A DNA stretch of 64,000 nucleotides from Treponema sp. OMZ 838 (GTDB lineage: Bacteria > Spirochaetota > Spirochaetia > Treponematales > Treponemataceae), in the NCBI RefSeq assembly GCF_000775995.1, contig NZ_CP009227.1, positions 930,001-994,000 on the forward strand, read 5' to 3'. Of this stretch, positions 45,304-53,742 are shown in pieces. Both the position numbers and the translations under genes were made by a program. The number at the start of each line of letters is the position of its first letter. Position 1 is the first letter of the stretch. The notes beneath the pieces are model-generated. The model was not told the origin of the DNA and did not search any database. It saw only the letters and a list, made by a program, of their open reading frames with translations.

Positions 45304-45727
45304 AAGAGCAGTCTAAACACTCTCGTTTGATACTGTCAAGTACTGCGTTTACAAACTTGAAGGAATCATCGGTACCATACGTGCGGGCTATGGAGACTGC
45401 TTCGTTAATCACTATTCTGGGATCGGTATCTTGTTGGAAGAGAAGCGAATAAGTACCAAGCCGAAGAATCGCTTTGTCAACCAATTTAAGCCGATTAAAA
45501 TCCCAGTTTTCCAAGTTTTTGGTAATGAGGCTATCGATTTTATTGATATGCTCAACAGTACCTAAAAAAAGAAGCTGCGAAAATAAAAAATCTTCGTCAT
45601 GCACCTCTTTACCGGTACGTTCCTCCCAGGGAAAGAGCAATAAATCATCAGGAGGCAATGATCCTGCATCCCAGGCAAATAACGCCTGAAACGCCAGGAT
45701 CCTCCCGCGTCGTCTTCCGATCGCCAT
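45284..45727 (-). CDS. nusB: Transcription antitermination protein NusB
   Basis: 147 residues. RRRGRILAFQALFAWDAGSL at the start and TDPRIVINEAVSIARTYGTD then FVNAVLDSI at the end are the NusB signatures. With S10 (NusE, encoded at 25456) it binds boxA RNA in rRNA transcription. It lies 3 bases after the SurA-like gene. Confidence 0.95.
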   Translation of the reverse strand: MAIGRRRGRILAFQALFAWDAGSLPPDDLLLFPWEERTGKEVHDEDFLFSQLLFLGTVEHINKIDSLITKNLENWDFNRLKLVDKAILRLGTYSLLFQQDTDPRIVINEAVSIARTYGTDDSFKFVNAVLDSIKRECLDCSYEKDKN

Positions 45728-45730
45728 TTT

Positions 45731-46819
45731 TTACCACGAAAGCGTTTTTTCGAGATCGGAGCCGGTTTTGAATATGACGAAATTATCAGGTTTACGGAGA
45801 TCATTGGTTACCGAAACCAACGCATCGTTAAGCGCTTCATTTTGACGCTGCATGATCACCATCTGTTTTATATATTCGTAGAGACTGACATTCCCGCCGG
45901 GTTGTACGACATCACTTAAACCGAGTATTTTCGCATCTTTTTTCTCCAGAACAACAAAGCACTGGTAATTAACACCCGTTTCGGTTATCGGAGACACCTC
46001 GCCTACTTTCATGTTAAAAATCTTGAGAAGTTCTTCCATCGGAATACCGAGCTGTTCGGCTGCCAATGCGGTTTTACTGACAAACATTTCTCCAGCTTGA
46101 TAAGCTGAATTCTTTTCCTGCGATTTTGTACGGATATCAGCCGTTGCCTTCGGGTTTGCCGTCAGCTTTTTCTGAATATCTTTTATCGTTTTTTCCGCAG
46201 TACTTGCTTTGTCGCCTTTCGGGGCTACCACAAGGAAAAGCTGTACTGTGTCAGGCTGCACGAAAGACTGTTTATTTACCTCATAATACGAACGGATTTG
46301 ATCATCGCTCGGACTGGGAATCGATTGCAGCTCTTTTTGTTTTTTCTGCATCACATATCTTTGCGCAGTCAGTTGGGTTCGTAAAAAGCTCTTAAACTCA
46401 GCAAGGGTCATACCGTTTTGTGCTTTCATATATTCGTCAAGCGACATATTCGTTTTTTCTTTAATAAGTTTCGCAAAATCCGCTTCGGATACCTGCTGAC
46501 CCAATTGATTGGATACGTATTCGGTGAAGTAATTGTTTACTTCCGAATCCATGATTTTTATCCCGTCTTTTTCAGCCGCTTGGACGATCAACCGTTCATT
46601 GATAAGACCATCCAGCGTTTGCTGCCGTTCCGGAACGGTCATCTTCCGTCCGATTTCCTTTTCTAAGGCTGAAACACGGGTTTTAAGCTGACCAAGCGTA
46701 ATAGGTGTCCGACCACTGAGTTTCACCTCTGCAATAGGCAGCAGATTAGTTTGGGCAAAAACGCCGCTTATAGACAAACTTAATACAATAAACAATGTAA
46801 TTACAGGTTTTTTCATCAT
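45731..46819 (-). CDS. SurA-like periplasmic chaperone / peptidyl-prolyl isomerase
   Basis: 362 residues with a signal peptide (MKKPVITLFIVLSLSISGVF). The N-terminal half is SurA_N-like: VPERQQTLDGLINERLIVQA, then DSEVNNYFTEYV. The later part (VQLFLVVAPKGDKASTAEKT, MKVGEVSPITETGVNYQCFV) resembles a divergent parvulin domain. It probably escorts outer-membrane proteins across the periplasm. Isomerase activity is uncertain because the parvulin core is weakly conserved. Confidence 0.75.
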   Translation of the reverse strand: MMKKPVITLFIVLSLSISGVFAQTNLLPIAEVKLSGRTPITLGQLKTRVSALEKEIGRKMTVPERQQTLDGLINERLIVQAAEKDGIKIMDSEVNNYFTEYVSNQLGQQVSEADFAKLIKEKTNMSLDEYMKAQNGMTLAEFKSFLRTQLTAQRYVMQKKQKELQSIPSPSDDQIRSYYEVNKQSFVQPDTVQLFLVVAPKGDKASTAEKTIKDIQKKLTANPKATADIRTKSQEKNSAYQAGEMFVSKTALAAEQLGIPMEELLKIFNMKVGEVSPITETGVNYQCFVVLEKKDAKILGLSDVVQPGGNVSLYEYIKQMVIMQRQNEALNDALVSVTNDLRKPDNFVIFKTGSDLEKTLSW

Positions 46820-46889
46820 ATCCTCTTCAGGTTTTTGATATTAGTAAACAACCGAACCGCCAGTAAGTTACTTACAGATCCCGTGTGTC

Positions 46890-48693
46890 CTATTTTGTAA
46901 GCACCGCACGGATACGTCTAATCCCGGCCGATGACGATTGTTCTTTCTGGATTACAAACCGGCCGAGTACTCCTGTGTGTTCTACGTGAGGGCCGCCGCA
47001 TACTTCTTTGGAAAAGTTCCCGATGGAGTATACTTTGACGGTATCTTCGTATTTTTCACCGAAGAGCGCCATCGCACCGGATTGTTTTGCTTCTTCAAGC
47101 GACATTATTTCCATAGTAACCGGTAAATCAGCTTGGATCTGCTCGTTGACAATGCGCTCAACTTCCGCCTTTTCTTCGGCAGTCATTGGTTGCGGATGAG
47201 AAAAGTCGAAGCGGAGCCGTTCTACCGTAATATTAGACCCTTTCTGTTCAACATGATCACCAAGAACCATTCGCAGCGCCTTATGCAAAAGATGCGTTGC
47301 CGTATGATATGCAGTGGTTTGCTCGGAATGATCGGCTAAACCGCCCTTAAAAATTTGCTCACTGCCCGCACGGGATAGTTCTTGATGCTTCTTAAAGGCC
47401 TCTTCAAATTCCGCTTTGTCAACGGTTAACCCCGATTCCCGCGCAAGCTCTTCGGTAAGCTCGATGGGAAAGCCGTACGTATCGTAGAGTTTAAAGGCAA
47501 GCCTGCCCGGGATAATTTTTTTAGCATTCTTTAACAGGTTCGGCTTCATTTTTTCATATTCCGCCTCGCCTTTTTTCAACGTTTCGAGGAAGCGTTTTTC
47601 TTCCGCCTCAAGCTCGGCAGTGATGACCGCTTCTTTTTCTTTTAATTCGGGATATGCGCCCTTGTACTGCTCAATGAACACCTTTGCCGGAGTTGCCAAA
47701 AAAGTACCTTCGATACCGAGTTTCCTGCCGTGGCGAACAGCCCGTCTGATAATACGGCGGAGTACATACCCTGCTCCGATATTGGACGGCAGCACCGCTT
47801 TCGGGTCTCCCAAGATAACGGTAGCGGCTCGCGTATGATCGCAAATGATACGGACGGATACATCTTTTTCAGCATCGCTGCCGTATTGGTAGCCGGTTAT
47901 CTTTTCGATTGCGGCAATCAGCGGGGTAAAAATCTCGGTTTCGTACACGGATTTCTTGCCTTGCAGCATCGCAACGGTACGTTCAATCCCCATACCGGTA
48001 TCGACACAGTGCCGCTCCAGCGTGTGATACGAACCGTCTTGTTCCTTGCGATACTGCATAAAAACATCGTTCCATATTTCGACGTATTTACCGCAGCTGC
48101 AACCCGGACGGCATTCGGCGCCGCACGCAGGCTTTCCCGTGTCGATGAACATTTCGGTGTCGGGACCGCACGGACCTGTTTCTCCTGCGGGACCCCACCA
48201 GTTATCCTCGCGGGGCAAAAAGTGAATCCGTTCTTTCGGGATACCGTGCTTTTCCCAAATCTCCGCCGATTCGGTGTCGCGCGGCACTTTGTCATCTCCT
48301 GCAAAGACCGTTACCGAAAGGAGATCGATCGGGATATTAAGGTACTGCGGACTGGTTAAAAATTCAAAACTAAACCCGATTGCTTCTTTCTTAAAATAGT
48401 CGCCGAGCGACCAGTTTCCCAACATTTCAAAAAAGGTAAGGTGAGAAGCATCGCCCACCGCGTCAATATCTCCGGTACGGATACACTTTTGATAGTCTGT
48501 TAAACGGTTTCCGGCAGGATGCGGTTCGCCCATCAAATAGGGAACAAGCGGGTGCATACCTGCGGTGGTAAACAATACGGTAGGATCATTTTCCGGAATT
48601 ACCGACTTACCGGAAATTTCCACATGATTTTTGCTTTTAAAAAAATGCAATATACTTGGAACGAAGTTCGTCTGCTGTAATGTGTTTATTCAT
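46890..48693 (-). CDS. alaS: Alanyl-tRNA synthetase, with a homopolymer frameshift
   Basis: Class II synthetase of about 600 residues that ends after the editing domain (HTATHLLH and CGGPHVEHTG zinc-type motifs) and lacks the C-terminal DHHA1 region, so it is shorter than the usual 870. Motifs seen are LFTTAGMHPLVPYLMGEPHP, GETGPCGPDTEMFIDTG and HCVDTGMGIERTV. The natural N terminus MNKHITADELRSKYIAFF starts at 48693 but is in another frame than the rest. The switch falls in a run of seven A's (48639-48645); six would restore one frame. The gene is essential, so sequence error or slippage is more likely than loss. Confidence 0.9.
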
Positions 48694-48735
48694 ATCGTAC
48701 CATAGTAAGAAAAGCGATTGAGCCTGTCAACTGTA

Positions 48736-48858
48736 CTTTTGAAAATATGCATACCGTCTACGGCGTTGCTACACAAAAATAAATGCTCGACGTACAACAA
48801 GTACGCCTCCACTTTATTTTTGTTCGCGCCTTGTATCCGGTATCACTATTTTCAAAAG
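48736..48858 (+). repeat. Palindromic element copy E4
   Basis: 123 bp with ends CTTTTGAAAATA (48736-48747) and TATTTTCAAAAG (48847-48858), perfect inverted repeats. The centre has the same plan as E2 (ACAAAAATAAATGCTCGACG ... GTACGCCTCCACTTTATTTT). The first hairpin of the three-hairpin module follows 16 bases later at 48875. Confidence 0.8.
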
Positions 48859-48864
48859 CGCTGG

Positions 48865-49740
48865 CTATGCAGAACGGACACGGATGTCCGGGGCTTTACA
48901 CAGCAGCGAAAAAAGACGGTGGCAGTTCCGGTGCACAATTTCGCATAAGTGTTCTACCGAACACTGCCGGTATTTACTTGCAGCTTGATAGGTATATGGA
49001 ATATTCAACGGGGTGTTTACCGCCCGTCTAACCGGTTGAGGGGCGAGGTACGGGGCATCCGTCTCCAATAGTAGTTTATCGTCAGGCACCATGCGTACCA
49101 GTTCCGCTATTTCAGAAGCCGTTTCCGCATTGTCAGTGTATGTGATGGTACCCGGAAATGAAAGATACCAGCCCCGCTCTAAAAAAGCTTCGGCTTCCTT
49201 CTTCCCGTACGAGAAACAGTGAATGACACCTCGATGCCAGCCTACTTCGTCGATACAACGGAGCGTCGGTTCAAAACCGTCGCGTGAATGAATAATCACA
49301 GCCAATCCGTACCGTTTGGCAAGGGCAAGCTGTTCTTTAAACAGCGTTTCTTCACCGGCGAGATTACCGGTTCCCGTACCGGTTGCTCCGGCATGGTTCC
49401 AATACCGGTCTATACCGCATTCTCCGACTGCCGTATACAACTGCCCGCTTTTGAGAATCGCTTGAATATCGGCTTCAAGCTTTTGCAATGCCTCTACCTG
49501 ATGTTCAATAGCGGCACGCCCCGGCCACAATCCCGCAGAAAAATGGATAAAATCGGGTATAGAGCCGTCTTTGCCGCAAGCTGCCACAACGGTGTTATAC
49601 CGTGGCGTAAAATCTCCGGCATCGGTTCCGATATCCATTATAAAAGGATACCCTTCTTCCTGCATCGCTTTCAGTATCAGCGGAAAGTGTGCCGTTTTTT
49701 GAGAAATATGATGTAAATGACAATGAGAGTCTGTAAACAA
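48865..49740 (-). CDS. TatD family metal-dependent hydrolase
   Basis: 291 residues. FTDSHCHLHHIS holds the first metal-binding His pair, then GECGIDRYW, AVIIHSRDGFEPTL, VIHCFSYGKKEAEAF and LLLETDAPYLAPQPVRR with the conserved Asp. TatD enzymes are Mg-dependent DNases and D-aminoacyl-tRNA deacylase relatives. The natural end appears to be near IVHRNCHRLF; the last 14 residues (SLLCKAPDIRVRSA) are coded by a dispersed hairpin (48875-48890) and its linker, so the gene was extended by the repeat. Confidence 0.9.
   Translation of the reverse strand: MFTDSHCHLHHISQKTAHFPLILKAMQEEGYPFIMDIGTDAGDFTPRYNTVVAACGKDGSIPDFIHFSAGLWPGRAAIEHQVEALQKLEADIQAILKSGQLYTAVGECGIDRYWNHAGATGTGTGNLAGEETLFKEQLALAKRYGLAVIIHSRDGFEPTLRCIDEVGWHRGVIHCFSYGKKEAEAFLERGWYLSFPGTITYTDNAETASEIAELVRMVPDDKLLLETDAPYLAPQPVRRAVNTPLNIPYTYQAASKYRQCSVEHLCEIVHRNCHRLFSLLCKAPDIRVRSA
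48875..48890 (+). repeat. Isolated first hairpin of the module, within tatD 3' end
   Basis: CGGAC-ACGGAT-GTCCG, identical to hairpin 1 of the copy at 7213, followed after 10 bases by CAGCAGCGAA, the module linker. Hairpins 2 and 3 are absent. Confidence 0.6.
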
Positions 49741-49742
49741 TC

Positions 49743-49771
49743 TTGACCGCCTCTATAATTTCCGGTATAGT
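49743..49771 (+). promoter_or_regulatory. Promoter of tRNA-Leu
   Basis: TTGACC (49743-49748), a 17-base spacer and TATAGT (49766-49771). The tRNA begins 12 bases further on. Confidence 0.8.
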
Positions 49772-49782
49772 ATATCATCTTT

Positions 49783-49868
49783 GCCGGAGTGGTGGAATTG
49801 GTAGACACCAGGGACTTAAAATCCCTTGACTGGTAACGGTCGTACGAGTTCAAGTCTCGTCTCCGGCA
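49783..49868 (+). tRNA. tRNA-Leu (anticodon TAA)
   Basis: 86 bases folding into a complete class II tRNA. The acceptor stem is GCCGGAG/CTCCGGC with discriminator A at 49868. The anticodon stem AGGGA/TCCCT encloses CT-TAA-AA (anticodon 49817-49819). A long variable arm (GACTGGTAACGGTC) and the T arm GAGTTCAAGTC follow. CCA is not encoded. It reads UUA and UUG Leu codons. Confidence 0.96.
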
Positions 49869-50045
49869 GGTTCTTACATCTCCTACCTTATTTATACACA
49901 ATGTTTATATAGTCTCCCGTATCATAAAGCTTTAGGCTCAATAGAGCATATTCCCCGTTAATTCCTTAAAAATGCTTTCCTCTTTTGCACTTAATTTTTT
50001 TTCTTGTTTTCCGATATTGTCTATATGAAGCTATGGGAGGATCTT

Positions 50046-50984
50046 ATGAGAAAATACCATGTACTGTCGGCTCTGGTGGCGGCATTGTTGTTATTGCCCC
50101 TTGGAGCGGAAGAATTACTCACAGCAGAAACTTATGCATCTTATTACGGAGAGGCTTTTAACGGCCGGCCGACGTCAAGCGGCGAAATTTTCGATATGAA
50201 TGCCTATACGGCAGCCCACAAAACACTGCCGTTCGGAACTTTTCTTGAAGTAACAAATCTTGAAAATGGGAAAAAAGTGGTGGTACGCGTAAATGACCGC
50301 GGCCCATTCGTCCCAAACCGCGAGATAGATTTATCAAAAGCTGCCGCTAAATCGTTGGGAATGATTAGCCGCGGTATCACACGGGTTTCGATTAAAAAGG
50401 TTGATTCGCTTGATCATGCAGCACTCGTTGCGACAACTGATGTTTACAGCGACACACCGGCAAAATCTGCACAAAAAGAAACGCCTCTCGCCTCAGGTAC
50501 GCAGCCTGAAGTAGTGCCTGTTCAGAAGGAGGCGGTGTCCGACATACCTGCTAAAGGTTCCGGGACAGCAGCAGAAGCGCAAACGGCACCGTCTAAAGTA
50601 ACACAAGCACAAGCATCGCAGCCTAACACAACACAAAGACAACCGGCACCTGTAGATAAACAAACAGCAAAGCCCGACACCGTCAAAGGTGTTGCAAACC
50701 GTTCAGCTTCCGCACAACCGGAACAAGCTCCGGCTCCGGTTTATTCACAAGGTACTTCAGGCGTGTTGTGGAGAATTCAGCTGGGCGCTTTTGCACGGGA
50801 AGAAAATGCGCTGCGGCTTGTTGTCCAACTGAGAAAAGCAGGATTCGACCCTGCGTATGAGCGTACTGAAAAATCGGTACGGGTTGTTCTTCCGGGCATA
50901 CAGCCTGACGATCTTGAAAAAGTAAAAGAAGCACTGGCAAATCATTCCTTCACCGACTACGTAATCAGACAGGAAAGCTGGTAA
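50046..50984 (+). CDS. rlpA: RlpA-like protein with C-terminal SPOR domain
   Basis: 312 residues from the ATG at 50046, chosen because GGGAGG precedes it and the signal peptide (MRKYHVLSALVAALLLLP) begins there. The double-psi beta-barrel domain follows: ASYYGEAFNGRPTSSGEIFD, HKTLPFGTFLEVTNLENGKK and VVRVNDRGPFVPNREIDLS. A Pro/Ala/Gln-rich linker and a SPOR domain (WRIQLGAFAREENALRLVVQ) end the protein. RlpA proteins cut denuded glycan strands at the division site, and SPOR binds them. Activity here is inferred. Confidence 0.9.
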   Translation: MRKYHVLSALVAALLLLPLGAEELLTAETYASYYGEAFNGRPTSSGEIFDMNAYTAAHKTLPFGTFLEVTNLENGKKVVVRVNDRGPFVPNREIDLSKAAAKSLGMISRGITRVSIKKVDSLDHAALVATTDVYSDTPAKSAQKETPLASGTQPEVVPVQKEAVSDIPAKGSGTAAEAQTAPSKVTQAQASQPNTTQRQPAPVDKQTAKPDTVKGVANRSASAQPEQAPAPVYSQGTSGVLWRIQLGAFAREENALRLVVQLRKAGFDPAYERTEKSVRVVLPGIQPDDLEKVKEALANHSFTDYVIRQESW

Positions 50985-51018
50985 GCCGGTTTTTTTATCA
51001 AAGTAAATGTATTAGATA

Positions 51019-51059
51019 AATCGACAACTCCGAGACGCAAGGTGCAGGGGTTGTCGATT
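51019..51059 (+). repeat. Palindromic repeat, CCCCGACGC family, degenerate copy
   Basis: AATCGACAAC (51019-51028) and GTTGTCGATT (51050-51059) enclose TCCGAGACGCAAGGTGCAGGG. The outer arms match the repeats at 9999 and 11824 except for one base; the inner stem has decayed. It follows rlpA by 35 bases. Confidence 0.5.
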
Positions 51060-51097
51060 GCTATATGCTATACCTATCATTAGTGATGAGTGTTGCA

Positions 51098-51229
51098 TCA
51101 TTTCTTCTTGCTAATATGGCATAATACATCTATTACTTGTTGCGCTATAGTTCTATTTTCGGCTTTTGCAACGTATGAAATTTTTCTATAAATATCTTCA
51201 GGACATTCTCTGACTTGCAATAAAGGCAT
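51098..51229 (-). CDS. Small ribbon-helix-helix protein, FitA/antitoxin-like
   Basis: 43 residues: MPLLQVRECPEDIYRKISYV then AKAENRTIAQQVIDVLCHIS. A short beta strand (LLQVREC) followed by two helices, the second with NRTIAQQVIDVL, is the pattern of FitA-type RHH antitoxins (compare the usual pattern of a strand, PEE, and a helix ending in REIL). A G-rich run precedes the ATG and may serve as the ribosome site; a second in-frame ATG lies 12 bases upstream. It lies 39 bases after the Cys-rich gene on the same strand. No toxin follows, so it may be an orphan. Confidence 0.6.
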   Translation of the reverse strand: MPLLQVRECPEDIYRKISYVAKAENRTIAQQVIDVLCHISKKK

Positions 51230-51268
51230 ACCCCCCCTCATTGCATACAACTTACAGCCATTTGTATG

Positions 51269-51442
51269 TTATATCAAGTAATTGCGGGCTTTGTTTATTT
51301 CTTTAAATTCTCCACACGGCAACTTGTTCATACAGGGAATGTTTTTGTCTGATTTATTTAATTCCTTTAATCTTTCATTTAAACATATCTCATGTTTAAT
51401 GCCATCTACAACTTCAGTTTTGCAATATTTGCAATTATTCAT
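51269..51442 (-). CDS. 57-residue Cys-rich small protein
   Basis: MNNCKYCKTEVVDGIKHEIC then LNERLKELNKSDKNIPCMNK and LPCGEFKEINKARNYLI. AGGAGGAAG stands at ideal distance before the ATG. CKYC at the start and later single Cys residues could form a small zinc site. I do not recognise a family. It forms a two-gene unit with the RHH protein downstream. Base composition is AT-rich relative to the neighbours, which suggests a gained pair. Confidence 0.6.
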   Translation of the reverse strand: MNNCKYCKTEVVDGIKHEICLNERLKELNKSDKNIPCMNKLPCGEFKEINKARNYLI

Positions 51443-51677
51443 AGATTCTTCCTCCTAAGTATAAAAAAATTTCCCTTAGTTCAGTAAGCACTGAACTAAA
51501 TTTTATAAGAAAAATATATTGGATGATTATTTCTTGCAACACAAACACACCAGAAGCGATATTTACCCAACATCCGTTTAAAATACCAACCCTCGTCATG
51601 TTTCTGTTAAGCTGTACCCAAAATCCGAAGCAATAGATTCCCTTGCGGTTTAATTCGAGAATACAGCCATATTACGA

Positions 51678-52355
51678 CTATTGCGCATTAAAATCGAACA
51701 CGTAGATGTTCTGATAATAATAAAGCTTACCATCGTCCCACCAGTACAGGTCGCCGTTTTGCAGCGGAGCGATTTCGTATACAACAACGGCATTTTTAAA
51801 ATTGCTGCCGGTCGAGTACGGATGTTTGCGCTGCTGCTGGTAAAACAGATTGACCAGCGTATTGCCGTTTGCGCCGTCGTTTTGGGTTTCCGATTGCGGG
51901 AACCACATGCGGTATGACTGGTCGTATGCAAGTTTGATGTTTGCCGAATGTATGACAAAACTGAAATAATCGGGCATATTGGAGGTGTCAATTTGCTCAC
52001 CTTTCCCGAATGTACCGGTTTTACCGGATATTTTTCCTCGTCTTGCAGTTATAATGTAAGTTTCTGATGAATCACCAACATTAGTTTCTAAACTATTCAG
52101 ATACTCTGCCTGCCGCTTCTGCTCGTTTGCGCGGCGTTCAATATACAGGCAGTTTAGGCGGGTTCCGGCATACACTGCTTTAACCGACTGTCCGTTATAG
52201 GTATAGTACTTGTAATTGTCATGATCGAGCCGTGCCATATCAATGGTCGGTACCGCCGCCTCTACAATCCCTTTCCAAAAACTGATACATCCGTTCAACG
52301 TTAAACCCAATGCCGCAAGTGCTGCCATCATCATCCATTTTTTCAGCGTTTTCAT
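51678..52355 (-). CDS. Lipoprotein, unknown
   Basis: 225 residues from the ATG at 52355 (AAGGAGC before it). The signal peptide MKTLKKWMMMAALAALGLTL ends in the lipobox LNGC. The mature part is beta-rich, with YKYYTYNGQSVKAVYAG and DYFSFVIHSANIKLAYDQSY; no family is recognised. Its leader and first codons resemble those of the next gene upstream (53697): both have TTTTTACACAAAGGAGCATA before ATGAAAAC, so the 5' regions are copies. Confidence 0.7.
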   Translation of the reverse strand: MKTLKKWMMMAALAALGLTLNGCISFWKGIVEAAVPTIDMARLDHDNYKYYTYNGQSVKAVYAGTRLNCLYIERRANEQKRQAEYLNSLETNVGDSSETYIITARRGKISGKTGTFGKGEQIDTSNMPDYFSFVIHSANIKLAYDQSYRMWFPQSETQNDGANGNTLVNLFYQQQRKHPYSTGSNFKNAVVVYEIAPLQNGDLYWWDDGKLYYYQNIYVFDFNAQ

Positions 52356-52413
52356 GTGTGCTATGCTCCTTTGTGTAAAAATTTTATGGCGTTTTAGTAT
52401 AATTATTTCTTTC

Positions 52414-53697
52414 CTACCTTCGCTTATTCTGCAATTCACGGATTTTTTCGTTTAGTCCTTTCTGACCGGGAATTCTGATTGTCGGACCGATTTTTACTGC
52501 AAAATTCATACTGATAGGATGGAACATTGATGCCCTCAGAAAGAATGCGGAAGCACTATCAACAGGCATTTCAGAAGAAGTAATGAAGGAACCTATACCA
52601 AATGTCCCCATACCGGAAATGCTGATCCCGACGCTGCGGGTAAAATAATATTTAATATCCAAATCGATCGGTACGGTAAAAGAGATAAATGATGACTTGC
52701 CGAATATGCTGGCAGAAAGCCCGATGCCACCGGCGGGTGTCAGATAAAAATCTTTTACATTAAAGGTATAGCCGATGAGTAGATGTGCAGATAAAACCGA
52801 TGAAAAGGCCGTATACGGTTCTCCCCATTGCGCACGAGAAGTGTTCTTTTCGGTTATTTTACCGCCTATTGCCCAATCTGCACCTATCATATATGACCAG
52901 CGGGTGGGAGGCCGTGCAACTTGCAACCAGTTTATACCGAATGTAAATTGATCTGATTTTCGAGCGGTGGTATCGACTCCATAGTAAGAATAATTGTAGC
53001 CTATAGAAGGCGTAAGCAAGAGAACGCTATTACCGGTTAATAAATCCGGCATCGGATAATTGCTTCTCATTTCCCAATTAGGGAGATGTCCGTTTTTGAC
53101 AACATAGTTAAACAGCTCCATATTGGCAGGGCTGACAAAGCGTCCTTCTTTGCCATATGCGTTCCATTCATCAATATCCATAACTATATTATCAGGATGT
53201 GTATTGATCCGTTTTATAAAAAGCCCATTTTCAGAAAGCTCCCAACCGTGCTGTGCAACAAAATACACAGTTCCTTCTCCGCTTTGCGGTTCAACATCAA
53301 CGGCATGACCGCGGACATTCAGTTGATTATATGCATGGCGCAAAGTAGGATTACCGACCAGCTTACAGTCAATGTTATAATACTTACACAGCGCATAAAA
53401 AAGGAGGGCATAGTCCTGACAGTCCACGAATTTATCGGAGTTCATGTTATTGACAGTTTTGACTGTACGGAAATACTGCGCTGCTTGCGGATCATTTGTA
53501 CCGGAGGGATTATTGTACTCGAGCACTTCGGCAATATATGGGAGAATTTTATCTTCTATAATATTATGCTCTTTTATTACTTTCGGACTATCAATAAGAA
53601 AAGCTCCGCGTCTATCCACGGTCATACAAGAAACTGCCAAAAAGCAATATATCACTACGAATGCAGACATCATTATCCTTGTTTTAAGTGTTTTCAT
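52414..53697 (-). CDS. Lipoprotein with transglutaminase-like and beta-barrel parts
   Basis: 427 residues. Lipobox LAVSC near residue 24. Residues 85-150 hold DKFVDCQDYALLFYALCKYY, NVRGHAVDVEP and VAQHGWELSENG, the Cys-His order of transglutaminase-like or BTLCP-type domains. From about 225 to the end, alternating aromatic strands (FTFGINWLQVARPPTRWSYM, SVLSAHLLIGYTF, PAGGIGLSASIFG) resemble an outer-membrane beta-barrel. The catalytic reading is tentative because a matching Asp is not certain. An exported surface protein with a peptidase-like head is my best reading. Confidence 0.6.
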   Translation of the reverse strand: MKTLKTRIMMSAFVVIYCFLAVSCMTVDRRGAFLIDSPKVIKEHNIIEDKILPYIAEVLEYNNPSGTNDPQAAQYFRTVKTVNNMNSDKFVDCQDYALLFYALCKYYNIDCKLVGNPTLRHAYNQLNVRGHAVDVEPQSGEGTVYFVAQHGWELSENGLFIKRINTHPDNIVMDIDEWNAYGKEGRFVSPANMELFNYVVKNGHLPNWEMRSNYPMPDLLTGNSVLLLTPSIGYNYSYYGVDTTARKSDQFTFGINWLQVARPPTRWSYMIGADWAIGGKITEKNTSRAQWGEPYTAFSSVLSAHLLIGYTFNVKDFYLTPAGGIGLSASIFGKSSFISFTVPIDLDIKYYFTRSVGISISGMGTFGIGSFITSSEMPVDSASAFFLRASMFHPISMNFAVKIGPTIRIPGQKGLNEKIRELQNKRR

Positions 53698-53742
53698 GTA
53701 TGTGGTTATGCTCCTTTGTGTAAAAATTTTACGGCATTTTTA

